Part shown: positions 20,901-31,802 of the stretch, piece by piece
How the letters are laid out: each line of letters opens with the position of its first letter
How positions within the stretch are numbered: position 1 is the stretch's first letter
Assembly (NCBI GenBank): GCA_029204225.1
Contig: CM055093.1
Coordinates: 46,176,338 to 46,240,337, forward strand
DNA: 64,000 nucleotides
Source: Diphasiastrum complanatum
Lineage: Eukaryota > Streptophyta > Lycopodiopsida > Lycopodiales > Lycopodiaceae
Direction: 5' to 3'
The notes under the pieces: generated by a model
The model's database searches: none
What the model was told of the DNA's origin: nothing
Seen by the model: the letters and a program-made list of their open reading frames with translations, nothing else
Position numbers and translations under genes: made by a program

Positions 20901-22318
20901 CTTTTCATTGATTGCTAGACAAGGAATAAATGGGTAAACCATAAGTTTTTTAAGATAGTGTTGTAATCAAGTGATTTGCTAGGTGTTAGAAATATTTTGA
21001 ACTCTAGTAGTAGTTGCTCCAATAATATTAAAGATATATGGTTTTAGTGGTTGAAAGTAGAGTAAAGTTGTTTTTTAAGTAGGCCTTTGATATGGTGGCG
21101 CTAAACATGAGACATTTGTCTCTCTGCTTAACGGACACATTTGCAGGATTGCATGGTAGCCTCTCTGTAATCTGTGTTCCATATTTCAGCATTTAGCAAA
21201 TAGTTGAAATGGAAAATCATTGTTTCCAAAAATATTGGATAAAAAATCAATGTGAAATCAAAAAGCGATCTTTTTTCAGGTTGTCCTATATCGAGTTTAT
21301 ACGTCGAATCACATGTACTGAAACGTTTATAGTTATTAACAAATGTAAACATGACATGAGTATTTTCAAAAACGTTCGCATATATGTAGGCGAAAAAAAT
21401 ACTATACATTTTATCCCGTCTGGATAGGCCTACATAAATCGCATGTATGCCGATTTGTTTGTTCACTATTTGTAATGTATATTTCTATAAAAATGTATTA
21501 GCTATTGCATATGGCAGGATATTTTTTATTCAAATTATGGAATTTGTCACTACATTCCTTAATGAATAAATTCGTACTTCCACATGTGGAACAACATTTC
21601 ATTTGTTCGATAATTCAGATACAAATGCTTTTCCACAAGTTTTGGTATTCTTTTCTTTAAACCATAAATATATGAATATTAGCAATTCAGATTAGTAACT
21701 CAAACTAAACTATTGTGATTTTCATTCTTTATAATACATGATTCTAGTTACACTTGCAAAACATTGTAATATGTAGAGATTATTCTTTTGCATTGCTATG
21801 TGTTTTTGAAACCAGATCGTCGTGATTTTCGTTGCCTATAGTATGGCCTTCCGATTACAATTGCAAGCATTGTAATATGTAATACGTCTTTGGTTCTTAA
21901 ATCTCGCCTTCACAACTTGACAATAATCTTATTGTCCTAAATGTTTCTAGTATTGAAGAGAAGCAATTTCTATATAGCGATTAGTTTCGAGCCAGAATTG
22001 CATGCTCTTCTTGACAACGTTTCGCGATCAGTTTGCAACACAATAGCAACGCATCTTCATGTGAAATTCGATTGGAACAAGCTAGAAAATTTATTACAAT
22101 TCAATGACCAGTTTTTACTAGAATAGCACATATTCTTGTCATTGCTTTGCAACATTTTCCAACAATGACTAACAAATGATGTATGTTTCATTTTTTCATG
22201 TTTATTCGCATGATTGAAGCTCCTGTAAAACAAAAACTTAAAATTTTCATGTTCTAGCATAAAGGAATGATATCAATTCACATTGTGTATTTGGTAGAAA
22301 CAACCATCGAGAAAAAAA
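20901..22318. other. AT-rich spacer without a recognisable gene
   Basis: Low-complexity AT-rich sequence. Frames at 21128-21466 and 21941-22126 are short, lack motifs and are probably chance. No repeat ends were seen. Confidence 0.5.
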
Positions 22319-23004
22319 TGTTAAATTGTAAAAGCCATATATCTTGAGTTTGGGGGTCCTCTTTCAAGACCACTCATTGTACACTTGTAAATAAGTGATT
22401 AGGCCAATTTTGGAAGTGGATTAACTCGTGGTAGTGTAGGCTATTGACACTTGGCCTGATGCTAGAGGATGACTGCCATATCACCTCTTGATCTCATTTG
22501 TCAATTTGGGCCAATCATGTTGTGAGGTGCACCAAAATGATCCAATCATTGTAAGAGGAGTCATGTAGGAGGTCCAATCATTGTAAGAGGTGGTGATCTT
22601 AGGGTTCCAATCAATTTGCTTCATTTCCACACTCTTGGATCTCGAGCTACTATGTGTGGGAGTGAGGGAGAGTCCATACTTAGTTTTTTGTAGCAAGATT
22701 GAGAGATAGGAAGCTCCAACACTTAGATTGTTTTTTACATTCTCTCTCTACCGGAGAGCTCCATGTTGTATTCTCTCTCTACCCGAGAGCAAGCCAAATC
22801 TATACTTAGTTTTTTTCATGGAAAGTGTCCTTTCATTATGTGTGATGAATGGTTGATGATTGATGCATGTAGAAGTGCCCTTGCCTTAGATTTTTGAGCT
22901 AGTATGCTTGAATCTCAATATAGATTGATATATGTGCAATCACACAAATCTTAGGAGATCATTCACATAGTTTGAGAAGTTCTCACACGTGTGAAACGTA
23001 CACA
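22319..23004 (+). repeat. copia 5' LTR (family C)
   Basis: The LTR begins near TGTTAAATTGTAAAAGCC and ends CACA directly before a tRNA-Met PBS. A diverged copy of its first 480 bp lies at 52750-53219 in the same orientation. It contains ATTCTCTCTCTACC repeats near 22740-22790 and CACACGTGTG at 22984-22993. Confidence 0.75.
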
Positions 23005-23016
23005 TGGTATCAGAGC
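23005..23016 (+). promoter_or_regulatory. PBS, initiator tRNA-Met
   Basis: TGGTATCAGAGC directly follows the family C LTR end. Confidence 0.85.
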
Positions 23017-23692
23017 CTACCTAAGATTGATTTGCATCTATCAAGTGTGAAGTGATTTTGGCTTGAAATCTAGTTTTGGAGGGTGTAGTTGCAGCACGAT
23101 TTCTATCATTGTAATTTTTGGATCAAGAGGGCTCTAAATCATATTGATTGGATCCATACTGGTACTGAATGGAATTCAATGCTTAGACACGCGTGAGATC
23201 AGTCCACTTTGAGTCTGTGGTGCATCTCCAAGGTTGATCCAAATTTGGAGTATGATAGCTTGCTAGAAAGCTAGTGAAGTCTAGTTTATGTTGCAATTCA
23301 ACTCAATTGGATGTGTCTAGTGGAAGTTATAGCCATTTGAATCAAGGTAGATAGGTAGGGCAACTAGCCTGGTTGGACATATCAAGTCTGACTCACATAT
23401 AGCTTATTTGATCTAAAAACTCATGTTCTAGCTTGCCAATCTTGACTAGGTGAGATTTTGAGTCCAAGGCCTGATACTTTTATACAAGTCAAGTAGATTT
23501 GTGTCTTTTGAGGCATCTTTGAGTGCTCTACTCGTGCTTAGAAGAAGGTGCATCAAAATCTTGTTGTGTCTCTTTTTTGAAGAAAAGATAGATCTAGTTT
23601 GAGTGAGAATGTCAAAGCTATTGAGACTATAGTCTCATATTTGTTGCAAGATCTCAATTGATTTTAGTTGGACACCATTATCAAAGCATCTT

Positions 23693-24139
23693 TTGAGAGA
23701 GAAGCAAAACTTGTACTTGTTTTTGTTACCATTACAAGTCAATTTCTCAAGTGATTATGGCATCCATGGGATCCTTTCTCAGATGAACACTTCCAATTAT
23801 TACATTTGGAAAGTGGTTATGGAATCAATTTTGATTCCCCAAGATGTAATAGATATTGTACTTGGAATTGAGGAAGAGCCTCAAGTACTCCAAGAAGTAC
23901 AAAGGTACAATAAAAGGGCAAGAATGGAAGAGTCCAAGGAGGCTTGGAACACTCTCAAAGCCATCTATGAAGCCAAGAATACTTCTAGACTATTCACTCT
24001 TAGAGACCAAAATTTTCAAAGTTATCAAAAGAGTGATGAGAGTGCTTCAAATTTTGCCATGAGAGTCAAGGATCTTCAGGGGCTTGGCATTTTGCGAGTA
24101 AATTTTTTGCAAGTTTTGCGAGTTTGTTTCTTGCCATGA
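23693..24139 (+). pseudogene. copia gag (UBN2 type), truncated
   Basis: The frame reads NTSNYYIWKVVMESIL, then EAWNTLKAIYEAKNTSRLFT and SDESASNFAMRVKDL, typical of copia gag. It ends after DLQGLG in unrelated residues. The zinc knuckle, protease and first half of integrase are deleted before 24205. A perfect 12-bp hairpin (24148-24174) sits in the deletion zone. The first Met is uncertain; coding probably starts a little before NTSNYY. Confidence 0.85.
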
Positions 24140-24147
24140 GTCAATAC

Positions 24148-24174
24148 AAAGATAGCACATGGTGTGCTATCTTT
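24148..24174 (+). repeat. Perfect 12-bp hairpin plus T-run at a deletion junction
   Basis: AAAGATAGCACA, loop TGG, then the exact reverse complement, followed by TTTT. It lies between copia gag and integrase where about 1.5 kb of pol is missing. It resembles an intrinsic terminator in form, but in plant DNA it is more likely a foldback footprint. Confidence 0.9.
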
Positions 24175-24204
24175 TTTATGCCACTACTTGAATGTTTATT
24201 AATA

Positions 24205-24676
24205 AGAATTGTGGTTGAGATGTGATGGTGGTGGAGAGTATGTCTCCAACAAATTTAATGATTTTTGTGAGCAAGCGGGAGTTAGAAGAGAGTTCACTTG
24301 TGCTTATTCCCCCCAACAAAATGGGGTAGCTGAAAGAAAAATTAGAACTCTTTGTGAATGTGCAAAAGCTCTTAGAATAGAGGCATCTCTTCCAAATCAA
24401 TTTGTGAGCAAGATTTTTGGGGAGAAGCAATTTATTGTGCAAATTATCTTTGTAATAGACTTCCAAATCTTGCTCTAGGAGGAAAAACACCATATGTTGT
24501 ATAAAGAAAAGCCTAAGGTAGATCACCTTAGGATCTCTGGGTGTTTGTGCTTTGTTCATGTACTTTTAGAAACTAGGAAGAAAGATGATCCTAATTCAAT
24601 CGAAGGAGTGTTTGTTGGATATGCATCTACAAAGAAGGCATATAAAGTGATGCCAAAGTTGTTAGTAGAGGGATCT
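24205..24676 (+). pseudogene. copia integrase core and C-terminus, truncated
   Basis: LRCDGGGEYVSNKFNDFCEQ (second catalytic Asp), then AYSPQQNGVAERKIRTL (catalytic Glu) mark the integrase core. A frame break near 24478 separates VDHLRISGCLCFVHV and GVFVGYASTKKAYKV. It stops at 24676 where another copia LTR starts. It belongs with the family C LTR and gag upstream. Confidence 0.9.
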
Positions 24677-25181
<505 letters not shown>

Positions 25182-25193
25182 TGGTATCAGAGC
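25182..25193 (+). promoter_or_regulatory. PBS, initiator tRNA-Met
   Basis: TGGTATCAGAGC immediately after the family D LTR. Confidence 0.9.
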
Positions 25194-25882
25194 TACCAGA
25201 TCTGTAGCAAGCTTGTATGCTGGCGCCCTACCAGAAGAGGAGCTTCTCTACTTTTTGTTCTGAAATTTCAACATACTGTTGATCTTTCCAAGTGGAGTTT
25301 GGATCATCTTTTTTCTCTTTTCAGGTTGAAGGAGGGTGCCCATCAGAGATCTTGGAGGAGCAATTTGTGGTCAAAATCTCAAATCTGATTTTTATGCAAC
25401 CAATTTTCAGTAAGTTTTGTTTGGAGGAGGGCGCCCAAAAATATGCTACTGATTTTTGGTTGTGGTGTCTCCTTGCCTTGCCGTTTTTGTTTTTAGGTTT
25501 GCATTTGTGTAGGAGGGTGTCCAAAATTCAGCAAACCCTATTCAGGAATAGTCAACTTGTGGCTAGAAATTTGCAAATTCTCAACAAGCAGTAGGGCGCT
25601 TTCAGCAGCCCTATTTGAGTGTGTGTTGATCACACTATTTGGCTTCTTAATTGGGTTTCGATGTAGGCTTCAATCAAAGCTAGCCTAATTTTCAAGAAGC
25701 TGGTAATTTTGTGTAGAAAGACAGCCATAAATCCATTATCTTTTGGGCACTTTGGTTGCAGATTGAAAGACATCTTGTGCTCCTACATTTAGCCCTTTGT
25801 TTGCTGCAAATTTTTTGAGTAGATTTGGTTGTGGAAAGGCTCTCTCTCCTATCTACTACAAGCTGAAATTCTGTTGGAGGTA

Positions 25883-26270
25883 ATGGCTAAAGAATCGGAA
25901 GCTATCGGTTCTTTGTTTAGTGAAGATCGGTTGGATGGCACAAACTACTCCTTATGGAGTTACATGATGAAGAATCTTCTCATCGCGAAAGGGCTGTGGG
26001 ATTTGGTCATTGGTGATGAGAAAAGGCCTCCGTCTTTGGCACCTCCTACACCTCGTGGATCATCATCTTCTACATCTTCGGAAGAACAAAAGAAGTGGGA
26101 TAGAAGGGATGCACAAGCACATTCTATGGTTGCTCTAGTTGTGAAAAGATCTATATGACCTCATATTAGGTCTTGTAAGACATCTAAAAGTGCGTGGGAT
26201 ACACTTTATACTATGTATAGAGTCAAAAATCCAGCAAGAGTGGTGAAAGAGGAGAGTAAAGGAATTGTTT
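25883..26270 (+). pseudogene. copia gag (DUF4219/UBN2 type), broken
   Basis: From ATG 25883 the frame reads MAKESEAIGSLFSEDRLDGT, NYSLWSYMMKNLLIAKGLWD and a Ser-rich stretch, then stops with TGA at about 26156. KTSKSAWDTLYTMYRVKN continues the gag core in the same general region to about 26270. The zinc knuckle part is deleted before the protease at 26290. Confidence 0.85.
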
Positions 26271-26289
26271 TAGTGCTTCACTTGCTACT

Positions 26290-26772
26290 TTGGAGCAAGA
26301 ACTTGAAGCTAGTGATGATTTCTTCAACCAAGACTATGCTTTTGTGTCTAATATTGCTTCTACTAGTACTTCTACATCTATGAGGAATTCAAGTTCTGTT
26401 TTGCAAGTTGTTGATTTTCAGCCCATTGAATGGGTGATTGATAGTGGTGTTACTCATCGTATGACTTCTCGCAAAGAAGCATTCACTAAATTAGTGAAAG
26501 TGCAAAATGGAAGCAAGGTACAATGTGTGGATAATGCGTCTTATTTTGTTCATGGAATTGGAATTGTAGCCATCATTCTACCTAATGGTGAAGAAAAGTA
26601 CATTAAGAATGTGCTTTATGTTCCGGGAATCAAGAAAAATCTTCTTTCGGTTTCAACTATGTTGAAGCAAGGACTAGTTGTTGAGTTAAAAGACGATGTT
26701 GAGATGCTATCATGTAAAAGGTTGCTATTGGAGCAAACCAATGGAATTGAAACAATGGAAAAAGCTTTTTGA
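26290..26772 (+). pseudogene. copia protease region
   Basis: EWVIDSGVTHRMTSR is the active site region; the usual DSGA/S is DSGV here. FVHGIGIVAIILPNGEEKYI and KNVLYVPGIKKNLLSVS follow, as in copia proteases. The frame ends at 26772, before GAG-pre-integrase, and nothing more of pol is seen. The element is therefore only a 5' fragment. Confidence 0.88.
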
Positions 26773-27334
26773 TTTTGTGTTGATAGCGCTATTGTAGTCT
26801 ATTGCACATGATTGCGGTTTGGCTTTTCAAAAGAAACTATCAATGTCTTTGCAAATAACAAAGCCCCAATCTTAAAAGCTTTCAAGGTTGATAAATCATG
26901 GATTATGAACAAAATATGCACATTTTAGAGAAGCACAACGAAGCTTGGTCATACTTTATGGTTTCTATCTTTCATAAATGTCATGTTTATGTCAGATAAC
27001 ATCTCTATGAAGCATGGGCCTACAGTGTTAATATTTGTGATTGGACTATACAATTTGTTGTGTTGGGACGATCTCTTATGAAGAGTCATTTTTGGGTTGC
27101 TTCGTCATTATAATGAATTCATCCTTGATTCTCATCATCTAGGGCCTCCCTCTGTAGCACCAATGCATCCAAAGGCGGTAGGATAACTACACACCCTCAC
27201 ATAGATCATTTAAGCATCTAACTATAGCCACTAACTGTAGGTATAGAGTCACTTGCAAATGACGATGGTATGGAAGAAAATGAGGGCAGGTATACATAGA
27301 AGACTCCACCATTTGGCCACAACCATCTCTCCTT
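26773..27334. other. Spacer, no recognisable feature
   Basis: Non-coding, moderately AT-rich sequence between a truncated copia element and a GC-rich island. Confidence 0.5.
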
Positions 27335-27590
27335 GTGTTTTTCCAAGGTACCTTATTGGGGCCCGGGCTGCACAACCGTGGGCCCAGTGGAAGGTGGGGC
27401 ACTCAGGGGGCTCTAGCCCCCCTAGGGGAGTGGCCGAGGCGGGCCCCACCGGAGTCAGGTATCCCCACCTGGGGGCCGAGTGGTGTGGCGCCTCCCCTAG
27501 GGCCACTTGGCCCCGGAGTGGGCACGTGCTCCCAAGGAGGGGAGTGTGCACCCCCTCCCCCTCTCTCCCCCCCTTTAAAATAACACCCCC
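27335..27590. repeat. GC-rich island in AT-rich surroundings
   Basis: The sequence changes abruptly to long G and C runs (for example GGGGGCTCTAGCCCCC, with 7-bp inverted arms, at 27406-27421) and ends in C-runs before a T/A-rich tail. All frames are Gly/Pro/Arg-rich by composition and have no motif. It may be an unidentified repeat. Confidence 0.6.
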
Positions 27591-27690
27591 CCCCCCTTTT
27601 TTTTTCTCTAAACTTAATAAATATAAAAAAAATTATCTTCAAGTTGATTTCAAATTTTTTTTGCCCCCCTCCCCTTCAATTTGATTTTCC

Positions 27691-27790
27691 CAAAGCCCTC
27701 TCTCACACTCTTTGGTTATGGCAGCAATCCTTATAGGGCCCAAAGCCCTCTCTCACACTCTTTGGTTATGGCAGCAATCCTTATAGGGCC
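27691..27790. repeat. Perfect 50-bp tandem duplication
   Basis: Two identical 50-bp units (27691-27740 and 27741-27790), each running from CAAAGCCCTC to TTATAGGGCC. The identity suggests a recent event. Confidence 0.98.
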
Positions 27791-28702
27791 CTTTTTGAAG
27801 CTTAATTTTCTCTAATGAGAACTGAAAGAGTAGGTATGCATATGTGGGCAATTGTGAGTACAATGAGAATGTAGAGATGAGCACGGAGAAATGAGAAACA
27901 AGAGAGCAAAGAGGAACCAATGGAGCACGGTAGCCAAAGTAGTTCTGGCAACTCACTCATTGTCAATCTAGAGCTTTGCTTCATGCATTAACTTACACAT
28001 TAACCTACAGTGTTCAACATGCATATCCTATCGTGTGGAAGCAAGGAGAGAGATGGGCGGGAGAGAGATGCAATCCTTTTGGTGAAATGGGCAATGACTG
28101 TAAGCATTGAGGGTTTGTTGTCAAGAGGAGATGATGTAGGCTTGAACATTGATTTCAACAGCGCAGGAGATGAATGGGGACGTTTGGGAGTCCTACTTTG
28201 GGAGGCCATTGAATGATAACAACAAATGATGTGAACATAGGTGAAGGCCATCACACAAGCACGTTGTATAGCGCTGCCATTTGAGCTATTGCAGCACAAG
28301 AATTCATTCAAGGAGCAGTAGTACTAGTTAGTGCCTCTGCTTTATAATAAACAAATATACTCTATGTCAAGGAAGTTCCCTGTTAATGAAGGGATTGATG
28401 AAATGTACATTATGGGTGACGGTCAAGGCCTGCACTTTGAAGCCTTCCCAGCCCTTCTTAGGGGATTTACCCTTCAATGAAACACATTTTTCAAGAAAGC
28501 TTGGCCTTAAAAGGGAGGCTTTTAAAAGGGGCCTCCCTAAAGAAAGTCATATTTCAGATTTTGGAAGACTGATGAAAAAATGGAAAATTTAAGCTACAAG
28601 CTGTAATTTTGTCATAAAAGCAAGGCCTAATGTTTGATAATTGTTCCATGGACCAAAAGAAGTCTAGCTGCTTTTCAAGAAAGAAATATAGATATGCCTA
28701 TA

Positions 28703-28884
28703 ATATAGACATGCGCGTCCGGGCCGGACACGGCCATTTTGCGTCCGGCATCCAGACCCGGACGCGTCTGCGTCCAATTTTATTTTGTTTATTTTTACCC
28801 TAAAATACACGGAAAAAAAAAGTGCGTCCGGGTGGATGCGTCCGGCCTCGGACGCGCGTCCACGTCTGGGTCACCCTACCTTAG
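28703..28884. mobile_element. MITE-like GC-rich palindromic element with CGTCCGG repeats
   Basis: CGTCC/GGACG words occur many times in inverted arrangement at both ends, around an AT-rich core (about 28770-28815). GCCTATA occurs at 28696-28702 and 28885-28891 and could be a 7-8 bp target duplication, as in hAT elements. The terminal inverted repeats are imperfect, so the class is uncertain. Confidence 0.5.
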
Positions 28885-29248
28885 GCCTATATATACAAGT
28901 GCAATTCGGATTTAGTGTACGAATGTTAAACAAATCCGAAATAAGACAACAAAAAATTCAAAAAAGATATGAAAGCAAACACAAAATAAATGGCAAAAAG
29001 CCAATCTTGGCTACAACTATCATACATTAACTATCATACATTTTTTTATTGTAGAAATTGCACGTGAAGAAGAAAAGTGATCTAGACAAGATGTCCAAAC
29101 AGGAATAGCTGTATAAGCAACTCAGAGAAATTGCGATTCTTATAAAAGATAAGAACCTAATGATTTTAAGACCATACTCTAGGCAAAAAATCTTTAAAAA
29201 ACATAAAATACTCCTTGATGAAACTCTTATGAGAATTTCAAACTTTAA

Positions 29249-29372
29249 AAATCACATAGCCTTAAGTGATAATTATGGAAGTTGGCGTAAGAAAATAGGC
29301 ATTACGGATCAACACCGAATGAGACCTCCAATAGTTGTAAATCTTATTCAATATTTGTAGCTGAAATCCTGG
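29249..29372. repeat. Direct repeat R1, copy 1
   Basis: About 124 bp from ATCACATAGCCTTAAGTGAT to CTGAAATCCTGG, matching copy 2 at 29857-29982 at roughly 85% by eye. Class unknown. Confidence 0.85.
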
Positions 29373-29856
29373 AACAAATTCATCTTTACAGTTTATTCTG
29401 AAAAGTAAGCCGTAGGCTACAGCTGTCCACTCAGGTTGAGTGCACAGAAGGACAAGGCTAGCAAAATCTGAACTTTTTTCATACTACAATTTAATTCCTC
29501 ATTATTGTGATAATCTAGCAACGACTAGAAATTCTAAGGCCAGTGTAGTGAACCGTGAAATTCAAGCCTTGAAGATTTTTTTGAAGTGCTAAATTAGATA
29601 AATAGAGAAACACAAACATCAAATCTCTAAGCAGCAAGGAAACATGTTTTTTTGCCTGAGAATCGGATTGATTATTTTGCTTGAAAACTGGTGTAGCAAG
29701 GCCACAACCTGGGCAGCAAAATCGAGCAAGAACTGCACAGTAATACTCCTATGAAACTATTGCAGAAAAGCAGCAACCTCCGAAAACAACAGAGTAAACA
29801 TGTTGTGGCATCACACTCTCCTGAAATTACAGAATAATCTGAACTGTGAAAAAACA

Positions 29857-29982
29857 CATCACATAGCCTTAAGTAATAATTTTGGAATTTGGCGTAAGAA
29901 AATAGGCATTACAGATCAACATCGAATGAGACGTCCAATAGCTGTAAAATCTGATTCAATACTCGTAGCTGAAAACCTGGGT
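29857..29982. repeat. Direct repeat R1, copy 2
   Basis: Second copy of the 29249-29372 repeat, same orientation, about 600 bp away. It could be part of a dispersed repeat or a local duplication. Confidence 0.85.
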
Positions 29983-31670
29983 TTCCAAGCAAGGAGTGCA
30001 ACTACATACAATCGCACGCACATGTGTTAGAGAGAGGGAGACCACTAGTTCTTTGAGATGATTCAAAGTCCAGAATTGCGTGGTTTCTTTCCGTTAGCTT
30101 CCTCAAAGTGGTGCAATACCAAAGGTGAAATGAGAAAAGGAAATTCAAGGAATCAATCAGAGAAGCTTAAGCTAATTAAACGAGAGTTTAGAAGCTTAAG
30201 CTGATCTACCGACGATTCCTCAAACTTAAAAAGCTAACGCTGATTAAATGAAAATTCCTCAAACAGACAGTGTGTGTCAATAGTGTGATCAAGATGCCAT
30301 TCATAATCCTTACGGCATTTTATATGTGCACTGTGCATATAATCAGTTTAACATGCAAGGCTATCGATTCCATTTGGTGTTACTAACTGAAGAGCAATCA
30401 GGACAAAAAAATGACAAAACACAAGCTAAACCATCCACTAAATGCGTACACAGTACCTAAAGTCTCGTTATTACAATACCAGAGCCACTCACACCAAAGA
30501 AATATAATGACATAGTTAACTGTTTTTCAAAAGTCGATAGCAAACCAAAATGGACACCAAAACCATGCAACACTTACATGTAGAAACAAAAAATCAAGCG
30601 AACTCAGCGCCTGAAAGATGCAACCGAATCCGACCTGTCAGCAGAGGAAGATATGTGACAATTCCTCCCTGATATCGATGATGCTTGGCTGCTTCGGATT
30701 GTTCACACCTTCGTTAACACGTTGCCTCGTTTGATAGCATGAAGCCACTTCGTCAATAATGGCGCGCTACTGTAAACTGAAGGAAACTTGAAAACATAAA
30801 AGCGCTGAAGGCAATGGATATTTGAACTTACATAAACAAGTAGCTCAGCAGCCGTCACTCCAGAAACATTCCTTTGGTCGTGCATTAGCTTCCTGCATAT
30901 CCTCTTACCTGTCTCAAGGTGAGAGCACGCCACATATATCATGTGTGACTGTCCATTTACTGCACATCTGAGGTTCACAGTATGCTGCATAGCTATAGTC
31001 TTTGAGCAAGGAGCTTAAAGTTGGCCATAGGACAAAATTATAACAAGATCATTCGTGGCTTCAGTACTTCCCTTACACCAAGGGTATGGGCAGTGTCTTT
31101 TCATGTTCGAACAGCAGTAGTACATACATCATGAATAGCTATTTGAGCTCTTGAATTATCTCCTTTATAAGATATCATAAGGTGCAAATGACTTTAGGGC
31201 CTCTAAAAATAAATATTGAGATGGAACCAAAACACTTGAGCTACCCAAAAGAGAAGGTTCTGCGATTATTAGGTAATGTCTCAAAAGATTACAAGTAGCT
31301 CCCCAAGCTTAACCCTAAATGGTTGATTGGTGAGACGAGTCCTTAAAGAAGTTACTTAAATCAATTTGCTTTGCTTCAACTCAGACAGAGAAGCACACCT
31401 GAAAGTTATCACTCACTTCTCATTATGTACATTTCTACATTGATCGATCTATGATACTCTCTTCTAGTTCATATTGTGTTCTATGTAGGCTTTGGTGACA
31501 ACCTATTATAACTGTCTCACTAATAGTTAAAGGGCATAACTGTAAAAGTTAAATCACCTCACAATTTATGCACATAGTAAAAGCTCTGAACAAGAAGCTG
31601 TTCTGAATAAGGAGTTGAATAATGAAATATCAGTACATAAGTTGCATGTATTCTGTTGATTATGTATGTA
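29983..31670. other. Region downstream of the host gene, no supported gene
   Basis: A minus-strand frame at 30703-30990 includes CSHLETGKRICRKLMHDQ and is followed by GTAAG-type splice-donor-like sites near 30910 and 30830, so an exon or gene relic is possible. I recognise no family. The rest is AT-rich. Confidence 0.25.
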
Positions 31671-31671
31671 A

Positions 31672-31677
31672 TTTTAT
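31672..31677 (-). terminator. Candidate poly(A) signal of the UNC-13-like gene
   Basis: AATAAA on the minus strand about 125 bp after the stop codon. Plant poly(A) signals are loose, so this is only a candidate. Confidence 0.35.
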
Positions 31678-31802
31678 TGTCGCAAGAACTTTCAAAAATC
31701 ACAAAAAAATCATAAGTCGTGCTGTCCCCCACACTCACAATTCATCACTTTCATCTTAAAACAGGATTCTGGGGCCTCAAATATGTCAAGAGATGCCGCA
31801 CA

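Noticed and set aside
24148-24174. Intrinsic bacterial-type terminator
   Set aside because: The form fits, but the surroundings are plant retrotransposons; it is reported as a hairpin only.
27253-27684. Gly/Pro/Arg-rich frames in the GC-rich island
   Set aside because: Composition alone keeps them open in several frames on both strands.
30703-30990. Conserved minus-strand gene downstream of the host gene
   Set aside because: The frame looks somewhat protein-like, but no family, start signal or full exon structure could be supported.
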